Assembly: GCA_002840435.1 (NCBI GenBank)
Contig: PHAT01000001.1
Coordinates: forward strand, 54,262 to 118,261
Direction: 5' to 3'
DNA length: 64,000 nucleotides
DNA from: Deltaproteobacteria bacterium HGW-Deltaproteobacteria-6
GTDB lineage: Bacteria > Desulfobacterota > Syntrophia > Syntrophales > Smithellaceae
The notes under the pieces are model-generated. The model had not been told where the DNA came from, searched no databases, and worked only from the letters and a program-made list of their open reading frames with translations. The position numbers and the translations under genes were made by a program. This document shows, one piece after another, positions 14,991-23,807 of the stretch; position 1 is the stretch's first letter; each line of letters begins with the position of its first letter.

Positions 14991-17798
14991 ATGCACGATC
15001 TGTCAAAAGCCTGTCAGGATCTGGTCGAGGAAAACGCCATCCTCCAAAAGAAAATCAGTGAACTGGAACAATCGGATATAAAATATCAGCAGGCCCAGGA
15101 AGCGCTGCGGAAGCGGGACATCGATTTTACAAAGCTTTCCTCCTGGGTGCCCGGAATGATTTATCAGTTCACGAGGAGGCCTGACGGAACATATTTCGTG
15201 CCGTTCACCACAGACGCTATCCGGGAAATTTTCGGGTGTTCACCGCAGGATGTGCGCGAGGATCTTTCTCCGATAACCGGAGCAATATTGCCCGAAGACC
15301 TTGATAAAGTCATGGCCTCCATTGAACGCTCCGCCAGAGATTTGACAATCTGGACGTGCGAATACCGGGTGCAGCTTCCCGGTCAATCCGTCAGATGGAT
15401 TTCGGGAACTTCAACACCCGAGAAAATGACTGACGGCAGTGTCACCTGGTATGGCTTCAATACCGATGTCACCGAACGCAAGCGGGCGGAAGAAATGATG
15501 CGCGAAAGCGAGGATAAATTCAAGTATGTGTTCGATAACTCCGTGGTCGGCAAATCAATTACTTTTCCGGACGGCCGGGTAAACGTGAACAAAGCTTTTT
15601 CTGAAATGGTCGGTTATTCGCAGCGGGAGATTAATGAACGCGGCTGGCGGGCGATCACCCATCCTGATGACATAGCGCAGACTCAGGCGGAGATGGATTC
15701 CATCGTTTCCGGTCAAAAGGATTCGGCGCGTTTTATCAAAAGATTCATCCACAAAAATGGATCGGTTGTCTGGACGGATATCGCCTCGACCCTGCGCAGG
15801 GACAAAGAAGGCAATCCCCTCTATTTTATTACGACCCTGGTTGATATTACCGAACGCAAACAGGTGCTCGAAGCCCTCAGGATCAGCGTTGAACAATATT
15901 CTAAAATATTTAATCTCAGCCCGATTAACATCTCTCTTTCCACCCTGGCCGATGGCCGGTATGTGGAAGCAAACGATTTATGGTTCAGAACCACCGAATA
16001 CACCCGCGAAGAAGTGATCGGGCGCACCGCCACGGAACTCGGGATATGGGCCAATCCCGAGGATCGTCAAAGGATGGCGAAAACCATTATGGACGGCGGC
16101 GTCATTCGTAATCAGGAATATTATTTCCGGTCAAAATCCGGCAGGATGTATTTACTTTCGTTTACCGCCGCAGTGATTGAAATATCGGGGATCCCGCATA
16201 TCATCAGTCTGGCTTTAGACATTACCGACCAGAAGCGGGCCGAAGACGCCTTGCGGCAGAGTGAAGAAAAATATCGAACCATCATTGAGCAGATGGAGGA
16301 CGGCTATTTTGAAATCGACCTGGCCGGTAATTTTACCTTTGTCAATGATGCGGAGAACAAAATTCTCGGATATTCCGGCGATGAACTGATCGGAACGAAT
16401 AACCGGCAGTATCAGGATAAAGCAAGCGCGCAAAGAACCTATCAGCTCTTCAGGAATGTTTACCGGACGGGTGAACCCATTAAAGCCCTGGATATTGAAA
16501 TTATCAGAAAGAACGGGATGAAAGGCTTTCACGAAGTTTCGGTATCGCTCATGAGAAATGCCGAAGGCAATCCCGTCGGATTCCGGGGGTTAACCCGGGA
16601 CATTACGGAGCGCAGGCAGGCGGAGGAAGAGAAGCGAAGACTGGAAGAGCGTCTGCAGCGTGCGGAGAAAATGGAGGCCCTGGGGCAGCTGGCCGGCGGC
16701 GTGGCCCATGATCTGAATAATGTTTTAGGCATCCTGTCCGGATATTCGGAACTGCTGTTGATGGAAATTCCCGAGGGGCACCGGGGCAGACGGCATGTTG
16801 AAAAGATCATGCAATCCACGGAGAAGGGAGCCGCAATCATTCAGGACCTTCTCACACTGGCCAGACGGGGGGTAACGTCGTCAGATGTGATCAATCTCAA
16901 CAGCATTACCGGGGATTTTCTCAAGACACCGGTATTTGAGAATATCAGGAGCTATCACCCCCGCGTGAACTTCAAGACAGACTGCCAGACGGATTTGTTG
17001 AACATTAAAGGCTCTCCCGTTCATCTGGAAAAAACATTGATGAATTTGGTGTCCAACGCCGCGGAATCCATTTCCGGACCGGGGGAGGTCGCGATCCGGA
17101 CGGAGAACAGGTATCTGGACAAGGCCGTTATGGGCTATGATGAGGTCAAGGAAGGTGATTACGCCGTCCTGATCGTTTCCGATACGGGGATGGGCATTCC
17201 CGCGGAGCATATCGAAAAGATATTTGAACCGTTTTATACCAAGAAAATCATGGGCAGGAGCGGGACCGGATTGGGGTTGGCGATTGTCTGGGGGACGGTC
17301 AAAGATCACAACGGATATATTGACGTGCAAACCAGGGTGGGAGAGGGAACAACCTTTACACTTTACTTTCCTGTCACGCGTGAGGAACCGGCCACACCGC
17401 AGCAGAAGTTGCCTGTGGAACGGTACATGGGAAAAGGGGAATCCATTCTGGTGGTGGATGATATCGCCGAACAGCGTGAGGTGGCGTCCGGACTGCTCAA
17501 AAAACTGGGGTATGATGTCCATGCCGTATCCGGCGGGGAAGAGGCCGTGGAATATCTCAAGAGCAGGAAGGCGGATATTCTGGTTCTGGACATGATCATG
17601 GCGCCCGGCATCGATGGCCTGGAGACCTATCAGAGGGTTCTCGAAGTCAACCCGCAACAGAAGGCTGTCCTGGTGAGCGGCTTTTCGGAAACCGTCCGGG
17701 TCAGGAAGGCTCAGCAACTGGGGGCGGGCGCTTATGTCAAGAAACCCTATGTGATGGAAAAAATCGGCGTAGCCATCCGGGATGAACTGGACCGGTAA
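14991..17798 (+). CDS. PAS hybrid sensor histidine kinase with C-terminal receiver (HK1)
   Basis: A 935-residue cytoplasmic sensor kinase. Order: short coiled coil (1-60), four PAS/PAC units (about 45-165, 170-290, 295-415, 420-540, each ending in a DITER/DVTER-like motif), a HisKA helix with GGVAHDLNN near 570 (phospho-His), an HATPase_c domain (SDTGMGIP, GTGLGLAIVWG) and a receiver domain (VVDD, phospho-Asp in LVLDMIM, Lys in GAYVKKPY). No transmembrane segment. GCAGGAG before the ATG at 14991 decides the start over TTG 14949. No output-domain regulator is nearby, so it probably works through a phosphorelay. The last third is closely similar to HK2 downstream. Confidence 0.93.
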   Translation: MHDLSKACQDLVEENAILQKKISELEQSDIKYQQAQEALRKRDIDFTKLSSWVPGMIYQFTRRPDGTYFVPFTTDAIREIFGCSPQDVREDLSPITGAILPEDLDKVMASIERSARDLTIWTCEYRVQLPGQSVRWISGTSTPEKMTDGSVTWYGFNTDVTERKRAEEMMRESEDKFKYVFDNSVVGKSITFPDGRVNVNKAFSEMVGYSQREINERGWRAITHPDDIAQTQAEMDSIVSGQKDSARFIKRFIHKNGSVVWTDIASTLRRDKEGNPLYFITTLVDITERKQVLEALRISVEQYSKIFNLSPINISLSTLADGRYVEANDLWFRTTEYTREEVIGRTATELGIWANPEDRQRMAKTIMDGGVIRNQEYYFRSKSGRMYLLSFTAAVIEISGIPHIISLALDITDQKRAEDALRQSEEKYRTIIEQMEDGYFEIDLAGNFTFVNDAENKILGYSGDELIGTNNRQYQDKASAQRTYQLFRNVYRTGEPIKALDIEIIRKNGMKGFHEVSVSLMRNAEGNPVGFRGLTRDITERRQAEEEKRRLEERLQRAEKMEALGQLAGGVAHDLNNVLGILSGYSELLLMEIPEGHRGRRHVEKIMQSTEKGAAIIQDLLTLARRGVTSSDVINLNSITGDFLKTPVFENIRSYHPRVNFKTDCQTDLLNIKGSPVHLEKTLMNLVSNAAESISGPGEVAIRTENRYLDKAVMGYDEVKEGDYAVLIVSDTGMGIPAEHIEKIFEPFYTKKIMGRSGTGLGLAIVWGTVKDHNGYIDVQTRVGEGTTFTLYFPVTREEPATPQQKLPVERYMGKGESILVVDDIAEQREVASGLLKKLGYDVHAVSGGEEAVEYLKSRKADILVLDMIMAPGIDGLETYQRVLEVNPQQKAVLVSGFSETVRVRKAQQLGAGAYVKKPYVMEKIGVAIRDELDR

Positions 17799-18075
17799 TC
17801 TGCCGCGTTACAAACGTCCATCCTTAACTTCAACCGGCAGAGCAGCAGATGGATCGGCCGATGAATGATGCGGGATGCGGCGGCCGCATAAGAAAAAATC
17901 AATGACGGCTTCAATTTTGGTCATGCCGTACAGGAACATTCCCGGCGAAATTTTAAAAGTAAAATTGATTTGAACATCAGGCCGCTTTTGTGTAGGATGC
18001 GGATCATTTTAAGAACAGATTTTGCGTCAGGCACGTATTTTTACCTATTACCTGTAAATGGTCCGGGGGCGGAAG

Positions 18076-18468
18076 ATGAAGAACAAATCCGAAGAACAAA
18101 AAGAGACGCAATGGGACTGCTTTTCATTCCCATGCGGAGATTCCTGTTGCCAGCACGGTGTCGATGTATACGCGCACGAGCGGGATCGCCTGATCCTTGC
18201 CGGTAAAGCCACGGCATCTGATTTTTTGCAGCCGGAAACTGATCAGGCGGGGACAACCATGTACCGGACGCGGGTAGGGACGCGCGGCTGCGTTTTTCTG
18301 CTGGATGAACGCGGTTGCCGGTTGCATATTTCCGGTCACAAACCATCGGTATGCAGCGAGTGGCCGCGCACGTTTCAGGAAGCGAAGCGGGCAGCCAGTG
18401 ATGATTATTTGCCATGTTTCCCGCTCCGCTACCCCGGGGATGCGAACCGTAAAAGCAAGACGCGTTAA
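18076..18468 (+). CDS. YkgJ-type cysteine-cluster protein
   Basis: A 130-residue protein with the arrangement FPCGDSCCQHGVDV near the N-terminus, then RGCVFL..ERGCRLH and KPSVCSEWP, followed by a final PCFPL. This matches the YkgJ / CxxCxxCC family (UPF0153-like), small proteins thought to bind zinc or an iron-sulfur cluster, with no firm function. The ATG at 18076 follows a G-rich site; an ATG at 18058 is also in frame. It lies 27 bases before the gamma-carbonic-anhydrase-like gene and is probably cotranscribed with it. Confidence 0.72.
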   Translation: MKNKSEEQKETQWDCFSFPCGDSCCQHGVDVYAHERDRLILAGKATASDFLQPETDQAGTTMYRTRVGTRGCVFLLDERGCRLHISGHKPSVCSEWPRTFQEAKRAASDDYLPCFPLRYPGDANRKSKTR

Positions 18469-18495
18469 ACTGTTTGGTTGGAAACGGGAGTCAGC

Positions 18496-19011
18496 GTGAA
18501 AACAATCATTCCCTTTGAGGGCAAGGAACCCCTCGTGTCATCGGCGTTTATCGCTCCCAACTGCTGCCTGGTCGGTGATGTCGTTCTTAAAGAGGGAAGC
18601 AGTGTCTGGTTTGGCACGGTGATCCGCGGCGACAGGGCGCGATGCGAGATCGGGCGGGGAACCGTTGTGCTCGAGCAATGCTATGTCGAAAACTCGATCG
18701 TCGGCGACGAAACCATGCTGAGCCATGGGGTCATCGTGCATAAAGCTAAAATCGGCAATGACGTGCTGATCGGAATCGGGGCGCGGGTCATAAACGGAGC
18801 GGAGATCGGAGACCACTGCCTGATCGGCGCCGGGGCTTTTATCCTGCCCAACACAAAAATACCGCCGAACTCCATCGTTATCGGCAAGGGAATCATCATC
18901 AGGACGGCGACCGAAAAAGATATTCAATATATCCGGGACTCGGTCAAAGAAGTGCAGGACAAAGCGATCCTGTTCAACAAAACGATCGGAAACGCGATCT
19001 GCGAAGAATGA
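18496..19011 (+). CDS. Gamma-carbonic-anhydrase-like hexapeptide protein
   Basis: A 171-residue left-handed beta-helix protein with repeated [IV]-G-x4 turns (VGDVVLKEGSSVWFGTVIRGD, IGNDVLIGIGARV, IGDHCLIGAGAFI) and a C-terminal helix. Family members are trimers with a metal held by three His. Two are present (LSHGVIVHKA), but the first position, normally in a CVMH-like strand, reads QCYVEN, so the His is replaced by Glu. Metal binding or hydratase activity may therefore differ. The GTG at 18496 follows GGGAG by about six bases and is preferred over TTG 18478. It is cotranscribed with the YkgJ-like gene. Confidence 0.85.
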   Translation: MKTIIPFEGKEPLVSSAFIAPNCCLVGDVVLKEGSSVWFGTVIRGDRARCEIGRGTVVLEQCYVENSIVGDETMLSHGVIVHKAKIGNDVLIGIGARVINGAEIGDHCLIGAGAFILPNTKIPPNSIVIGKGIIIRTATEKDIQYIRDSVKEVQDKAILFNKTIGNAICEE

Positions 19012-19045
19012 ATTGATGAAGCGCGCAGACAAGGAGGCACAACCC

Positions 19046-19441
19046 ATGAAGACGGAATTTGCTCTGGTCGCTGTGATGGCTGCGGCATTCATTGCTTTGG
19101 CCGCGGCACCCGTTCACGCCGGGAAGGTTATCATGGGCAACTTGCATAAGCAAAATGCCTATGCCATGAGGGTTACGTTCAGCTTGCTGGGTGAGAACAC
19201 GGTTTTAAGCTGCGCGCCGGGGGGCGGGAATCACGCAAGCAATATCGAAGACGCCGTAAGGGCCGTCAGTAAAATTGTTGTTTACAAAACGGACAGCTGC
19301 CTGAATGCCACGCCCGGCAGTCAGACAGGACCCGTTCTGAAGGCATATCGTGTTCCTGAAAATCTGCTGAACATCAACAACAGCTTTGGCGTCCAGATCG
19401 AAGAAAACGGAAATATCGAAATCAGAGAATACCACTATTAG
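19046..19441 (+). CDS. Small exported protein, unrecognised
   Basis: A 131-residue protein with a clear signal peptide: KTEFALVAVMAAAFIALAAA then cleavage predicted after PVHA. The mature part (about 108 residues) has two cysteines, is predicted mostly beta (KVIMGNLHKQNAYAMRVTFSL, NSFGVQIEENGNIEIREY) and has no motif I know. AAGGAGG precedes the ATG at 19046. It may be cotranscribed with the two genes before it. It is one of several small periplasmic or secreted proteins in this window. Confidence 0.7.
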   Translation: MKTEFALVAVMAAAFIALAAAPVHAGKVIMGNLHKQNAYAMRVTFSLLGENTVLSCAPGGGNHASNIEDAVRAVSKIVVYKTDSCLNATPGSQTGPVLKAYRVPENLLNINNSFGVQIEENGNIEIREYHY

Positions 19442-19787
19442 AGAATATTCATCCGGACCGCGGACGCTTTGATAAAAAACGCCGCTTCCGATCATTTCCG
19501 GTGCAGGGCTTCAGTAAAAGTTTTGCGCGGATGATCTTGTCATGTGACATGATAAGACACCGGACCGGATTGTTTTATGCAGGTGCATGTCCGGCTCATT
19601 TGGAGCCTTTTGAATTCCAATGTCAATCATAAAAAAAGATCCGCGATATTTGCGGGCCGGCAAGTGAAGTCCTTGTTTATACTGATTTTAAAATTTAAAA
19701 AACACAGCGCATCATGTCAGCTAAAAACGTCCTGTTGACCTTATTTTTCAAATTCCTGTTTTTATGCTAAGTGACAAAAAGTAATCC
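19442..19787. other. 346-base intergenic region before HK2
   Basis: A+T-rich, without a gene. It contains an imperfect 21-base palindrome at 19536-19556 (CTT-n-TCATGT-n-ACATGA-n-AAG), which could be an operator. No strong promoter or terminator is visible. Confidence 0.45.
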
Positions 19788-22700
19788 ATGGGTTTCAAGG
19801 CATCTGAAATGAACGATAACAACAAGACAAAACAACAACTCATCCGGGAGCTGGCAGCCATGCGGCAGCAGGTTGCTCAAATCGAAGCGTTGGAAGCAAG
19901 ACGCCGGCAGAGAGATGACGTGCTGCGGGAAAACGAGAGCCGGTATGGTAAAATAGCCAAATACACTCCTGACTTGATTTGGACGATGGATTTGTCAGGC
20001 CGCATCACTTACGTCAACAATGCCGTGAAGCGCATCCACGGCTGGACGATTGATGAGTGTCTGAATCTCACCATACAAGACCTGGTTTCGCCGCAACAGG
20101 CCGCTTTGTATACTGCAATTATCGAAGAAGAACTGAAAAAGGCGACCGAACCTCAGTACGACCGCAATACCATTCACTCTTTTGAATCGGAGGATTTGCG
20201 CAAGGACGGTTCGACATTTCTGGCTGAAATTACGGCCACCTTCCTGTGGTCGGATGATGGAAAGCCTGTCGGCATTATCGGCATTACGCGCGATATTACG
20301 GAAAGCAGGCGGATGGCTGCGGCGCTCAGGCAGAGTGAAGAAAAATACCGTCTGATCGCGGAAAATTCGGGAGAACTCATTACCGTTACGGATATGAATC
20401 TCCGCTTTACCTACATAAGCCCGTCCATTACGCGTACACATGGCTATACCGTGGAGGAAGCCATGAATATGGCCGTTGAAGATTTTGTAACCCCCGGATC
20501 CATGCAAACCCTGCTCAAGGTTCTTGAGGAAGAACTGAACCTGGAAGCCGCCGGGAATTCCGATCCCCGGAGAGTCCGTGTCCTTGAGGTGGAGGAATAC
20601 AAAAAAGACGGAACGGTTATCTGGCTGGAAAGCAGCATATCCGGGCTGCGCGGCAAGGATAACAATATTGTCGGCATTCTCACGGTGAATCGCGACATTA
20701 CCAAGCGCAAGCAGGCCCAGGAGGCTTCCAGAAAAGCCGAACAGCGGTTGACGGACGTTATTAATTTTCTTCCCGACGCCACTTTTGTTATCGACGCGTC
20801 GAAACGGGTTCAGATGTGGAACCTCGCCATGGAAGAACTGACCGGCGTCAGGGCCGACGCAATATTAGGCAGGACCGACTATGAATACTCCATCCCGTTT
20901 TATGGCGGAAAAAGGCCGATGCTCGTTGATCTTCTCGCGGAAGAGCCCCGGAACATAGAGAAGTACTATCCCGGGCATAAGAGGCAGGGCGACAGCATCA
21001 TCGCGGAATTCTTCGCACCTGCCGTGAAAAATGAAGGCGCCTATATCTGGGGAATTGCCAAACCGTTGTATGATGATGGCGGTCATATGACCGGCGCCAT
21101 AGAATCCCTGCGCATCACGACGGAACGCAGAAATGCAGAAGATCTGATCCACAGACAGAAGAAGGAGATCGAGGCGTCCGCCCTCACGATGGCCGCAACC
21201 CTCCGGAAGCTGGAAACGGCCAATCAGGAATACGGCCATGCCAATGCAAGGCTTGAAGAAGCACAGCGGCAAATGACGGCAACCAACGCCAAGCTGAGGC
21301 AGTCGGAAGAGAAATTCTCCAAGGCTTTCCACCTGGGTCCGGTCATCATTACAATCTCGACGCTGGCGGACGGTAAATATGTGGAGGTCAGTGATTATTT
21401 CGTCCGGCTGACGGGATATACCAAGGATGAAATTATCGGCCATACCGCCCTGGACCTGGGGATATGGGCTTACCAGGAAGATCGGGAAAAGGTGACAAGA
21501 ATCCTGGAAAGCGGCGGCCGGGTGGTCGAAGAGGAACTTCTGTTTCAATCCAAATCCCGCAAACTATACAAAATGATCTTCTCCGCGGAGAGAGTATTGA
21601 TTGACGAGACGCCGCATCTGGTCAGTGTGGCGATTGATATCACGGAGCGCAGACAGGTTGAAGAGGCGCTGCGGCAGAGTGAGGGGAGATACCGCACGAT
21701 CATTGAGCAGATGGAGGACGGCTATTTCGAGTCTGACCTTGCCGGTAATTTTACCTTTGTCAATGAGGCGGAAAGCAGAATTCTCGGATATTCCAGAGAT
21801 GAATTGATCGGAATGAATAACCGGCAGTACCAGGATGAAGCAAATGTCGACAAATTATATCAACTCTTCAGACAGGTCTACACGACAGGTGAACCCATCC
21901 GGTCGCTGGATGTCGAGATTATCAGAAAAAACGGGACAAAAGGTTTTCACGAAGTTTCAGTATCGCTGATAAGAAATGCCGAGGGCCGGCCAATCGGATT
22001 TCGCGGTATTTCCCGGGATGTCACGGATCGCAGACGCGCGGAGGAAGAGAAGCGCAGTCTGGAAGATCGTCTGAATCGCGCTGAAAAGATGGAAGTGCTC
22101 GGACGGCTGGCCGGCGGCGTCGCCCATGATCTGAATAATATCCTGGGGGCTCTTTCGGGCTACTCGGAACTGCTGTTGATGGAAATTCCCGAGAAGCAGA
22201 AGGCCAGAGGCCATGTTGAAAAAATCATGAGGTCCACGGAAAAAGGAGCCGCGATCATTCAGGATCTTCTCACGCTGGCCAGACGCGGTGTGACCACGTC
22301 GGATGTGATCAATCTCAACCAGGTGGTTTCGGGTTTTCTCAAGACCCCCGTGTTTGAAAATATCAGGGCCAATCACCCCCTGGTTATCTTCAAGACAGAC
22401 TGTCAGGAGGAACTGTTGAACATCAAAGGCTCCCCCGTCCATCTGGAAAAGACATTGATGAACCTGGTGTCCAATGCCGCGGAGTCTATTGCAGGGAATG
22501 GAGAGGTCACGATTCAAACGGAGAACCGGTATCTGGATTCCGCCGTCAGAGGGTATGATGAGGTCAAAGAAGGGGATTATGTCATCCTGATCGTATCCGA
22601 CACGGGAATGGGCATTCCTGCCGAGAACAGAGAGAAAATATTTGAACCCTTTTATACCCGGAAGACCATGGGCAGAAGCGGGACCGGCCTGGGACTGGCG

Positions 22701-23216
22701 ATTGTCTGGGGGACGGTAAAAGATCTCAACGGATATATTGATGTGCAGACTGAAGTTGGAGCAGGAACCGCTTTTACGCTCTATTTCCCGGTAACCCGCG
22801 AGGAACTGATTGCGCCGCAGCAGAAAGAGCCGATCGAACGCTACATGGGTAGCGGTGAATCCATTCTGGTGATTGATGACATTGCCGAACAAAGAGATGT
22901 CGCTTCCGGATTGCTGAAAAAACTGGGGTATCAGGTTCACACCGTTTCCAGCGGAGAACAGGCGGTGGAATACCTCAAGGACCATAAGGCGGATATCCTT
23001 GTTCTGGACATGATTATGGTACCGGGCATGGATGGTTTGGAAACTTATCAGAGGATTCTTGATATCAACTCGCAGCAGAAGGCTATCCTGGTCAGCGGGT
23101 TTGCTGAGACAAACCGGGTCAGAGAGGCTCAGAGACTGGGGGCGGGCGCCTATGTCAAAAAGCCCTATGTCATGGAAAAAATCGGTTTGGCCGTCCGGGA
23201 TGAACTGAACCGGTAA
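19788..23216 (+). CDS. PAS hybrid sensor histidine kinase with C-terminal receiver (HK2)
   Basis: A 1142-residue cytoplasmic kinase. Order: N-terminal coiled coil, PAS units at about 45-175, 180-310 and 315-445, a second coiled coil (450-510), PAS units at about 515-640 and 640-760, HisKA with GGVAHDLNN near 780, HATPase_c (SDTGMGIP, GTGLGLAIVWG) and a receiver (VIDD, LVLDMIM, GAYVKKPY). From the fourth PAS unit to the end it aligns nearly gap-free with HK1, and the similarity continues a little past both stop codons. The start is uncertain: ATG 19788 or 19809, both without a good ribosome site. No output regulator lies nearby. Confidence 0.92.
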   Translation: MGFKASEMNDNNKTKQQLIRELAAMRQQVAQIEALEARRRQRDDVLRENESRYGKIAKYTPDLIWTMDLSGRITYVNNAVKRIHGWTIDECLNLTIQDLVSPQQAALYTAIIEEELKKATEPQYDRNTIHSFESEDLRKDGSTFLAEITATFLWSDDGKPVGIIGITRDITESRRMAAALRQSEEKYRLIAENSGELITVTDMNLRFTYISPSITRTHGYTVEEAMNMAVEDFVTPGSMQTLLKVLEEELNLEAAGNSDPRRVRVLEVEEYKKDGTVIWLESSISGLRGKDNNIVGILTVNRDITKRKQAQEASRKAEQRLTDVINFLPDATFVIDASKRVQMWNLAMEELTGVRADAILGRTDYEYSIPFYGGKRPMLVDLLAEEPRNIEKYYPGHKRQGDSIIAEFFAPAVKNEGAYIWGIAKPLYDDGGHMTGAIESLRITTERRNAEDLIHRQKKEIEASALTMAATLRKLETANQEYGHANARLEEAQRQMTATNAKLRQSEEKFSKAFHLGPVIITISTLADGKYVEVSDYFVRLTGYTKDEIIGHTALDLGIWAYQEDREKVTRILESGGRVVEEELLFQSKSRKLYKMIFSAERVLIDETPHLVSVAIDITERRQVEEALRQSEGRYRTIIEQMEDGYFESDLAGNFTFVNEAESRILGYSRDELIGMNNRQYQDEANVDKLYQLFRQVYTTGEPIRSLDVEIIRKNGTKGFHEVSVSLIRNAEGRPIGFRGISRDVTDRRRAEEEKRSLEDRLNRAEKMEVLGRLAGGVAHDLNNILGALSGYSELLLMEIPEKQKARGHVEKIMRSTEKGAAIIQDLLTLARRGVTTSDVINLNQVVSGFLKTPVFENIRANHPLVIFKTDCQEELLNIKGSPVHLEKTLMNLVSNAAESIAGNGEVTIQTENRYLDSAVRGYDEVKEGDYVILIVSDTGMGIPAENREKIFEPFYTRKTMGRSGTGLGLAIVWGTVKDLNGYIDVQTEVGAGTAFTLYFPVTREELIAPQQKEPIERYMGSGESILVIDDIAEQRDVASGLLKKLGYQVHTVSSGEQAVEYLKDHKADILVLDMIMVPGMDGLETYQRILDINSQQKAILVSGFAETNRVREAQRLGAGAYVKKPYVMEKIGLAVRDELNR

Positions 23217-23367
23217 AATGCCGCATCACGAATGACGTCAGACCGCTTCTCCCGCCTTTGATGCTTCCGGATACAGATGCCGCTTTTCCGGGCTGGATTC
23301 TTTTGTTATTATTCCTCTTTACAATCGATAATGCATCCTGAATTACGTCTCATAGATGCCTCATCGT

Positions 23368-23382
23368 TGTCTCATTGAGACA
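23368..23382. promoter_or_regulatory. Palindromic candidate activator site
   Basis: TGTCTCA-T-TGAGACA, a perfect palindrome centred about 115 bases before the start site predicted from the sigma-54-like promoter, the usual distance for an enhancer-binding activator. Two partial CTCAT copies lie just upstream. Confidence 0.5.
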
Positions 23383-23464
23383 GTAATGAATCATTTATTG
23401 ATACAAAAATCCGCAATACTATAAATTGCCATATTAAATCAATAACATAAGAATATTTATTACT

Positions 23465-23479
23465 TGGCATGATGAATGC
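23465..23479 (+). promoter_or_regulatory. Candidate sigma-54 (-24/-12) promoter
   Basis: TGGCAT-GATGA-ATGC keeps the invariant GG and GC at the correct 12-base offset and differs from TGGCAC-N5-TTGC at two positions. It points toward the thiolase gene. Confidence 0.5.
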
Positions 23480-23807
23480 TATTGCTTTTCACCAAAATGG
23501 CTTTCCAACTGCTGAAAACGATTCCGTATCAATAATCGGTTCGCAAGCAACTACAGGAAATCATAAATTCATTGATCCTTTATTGACAAAGCATTTCCAG
23601 GATGATCGCTGATATCAACCGCGCAATGCTTCTCAAGCCCGCCGGCACCGGCGCTTACCGCCGGCGGATTCATGATCGGATCTGAGACATAACATCGTAC
23701 CAGGAATTAGACGGATAGTGCTTCACAAACCTAAGGATGCAGGAAGCCTCGCCGTAATGGTGATCTTCCATGCAGGAGTTAATAAACGGGCATACTAAGG
23801 AGGATGT

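Larger units (their letters stand above)
23217..23807. other. 591-base regulatory region before the beta-oxidation genes
   Basis: No gene. A+T-rich around 23330-23580. It holds a perfect 7-1-7 palindrome (23368-23382) and a sigma-54-like promoter (23465-23479); the predicted 5' leader to the thiolase gene is over 300 bases. Confidence 0.6.
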
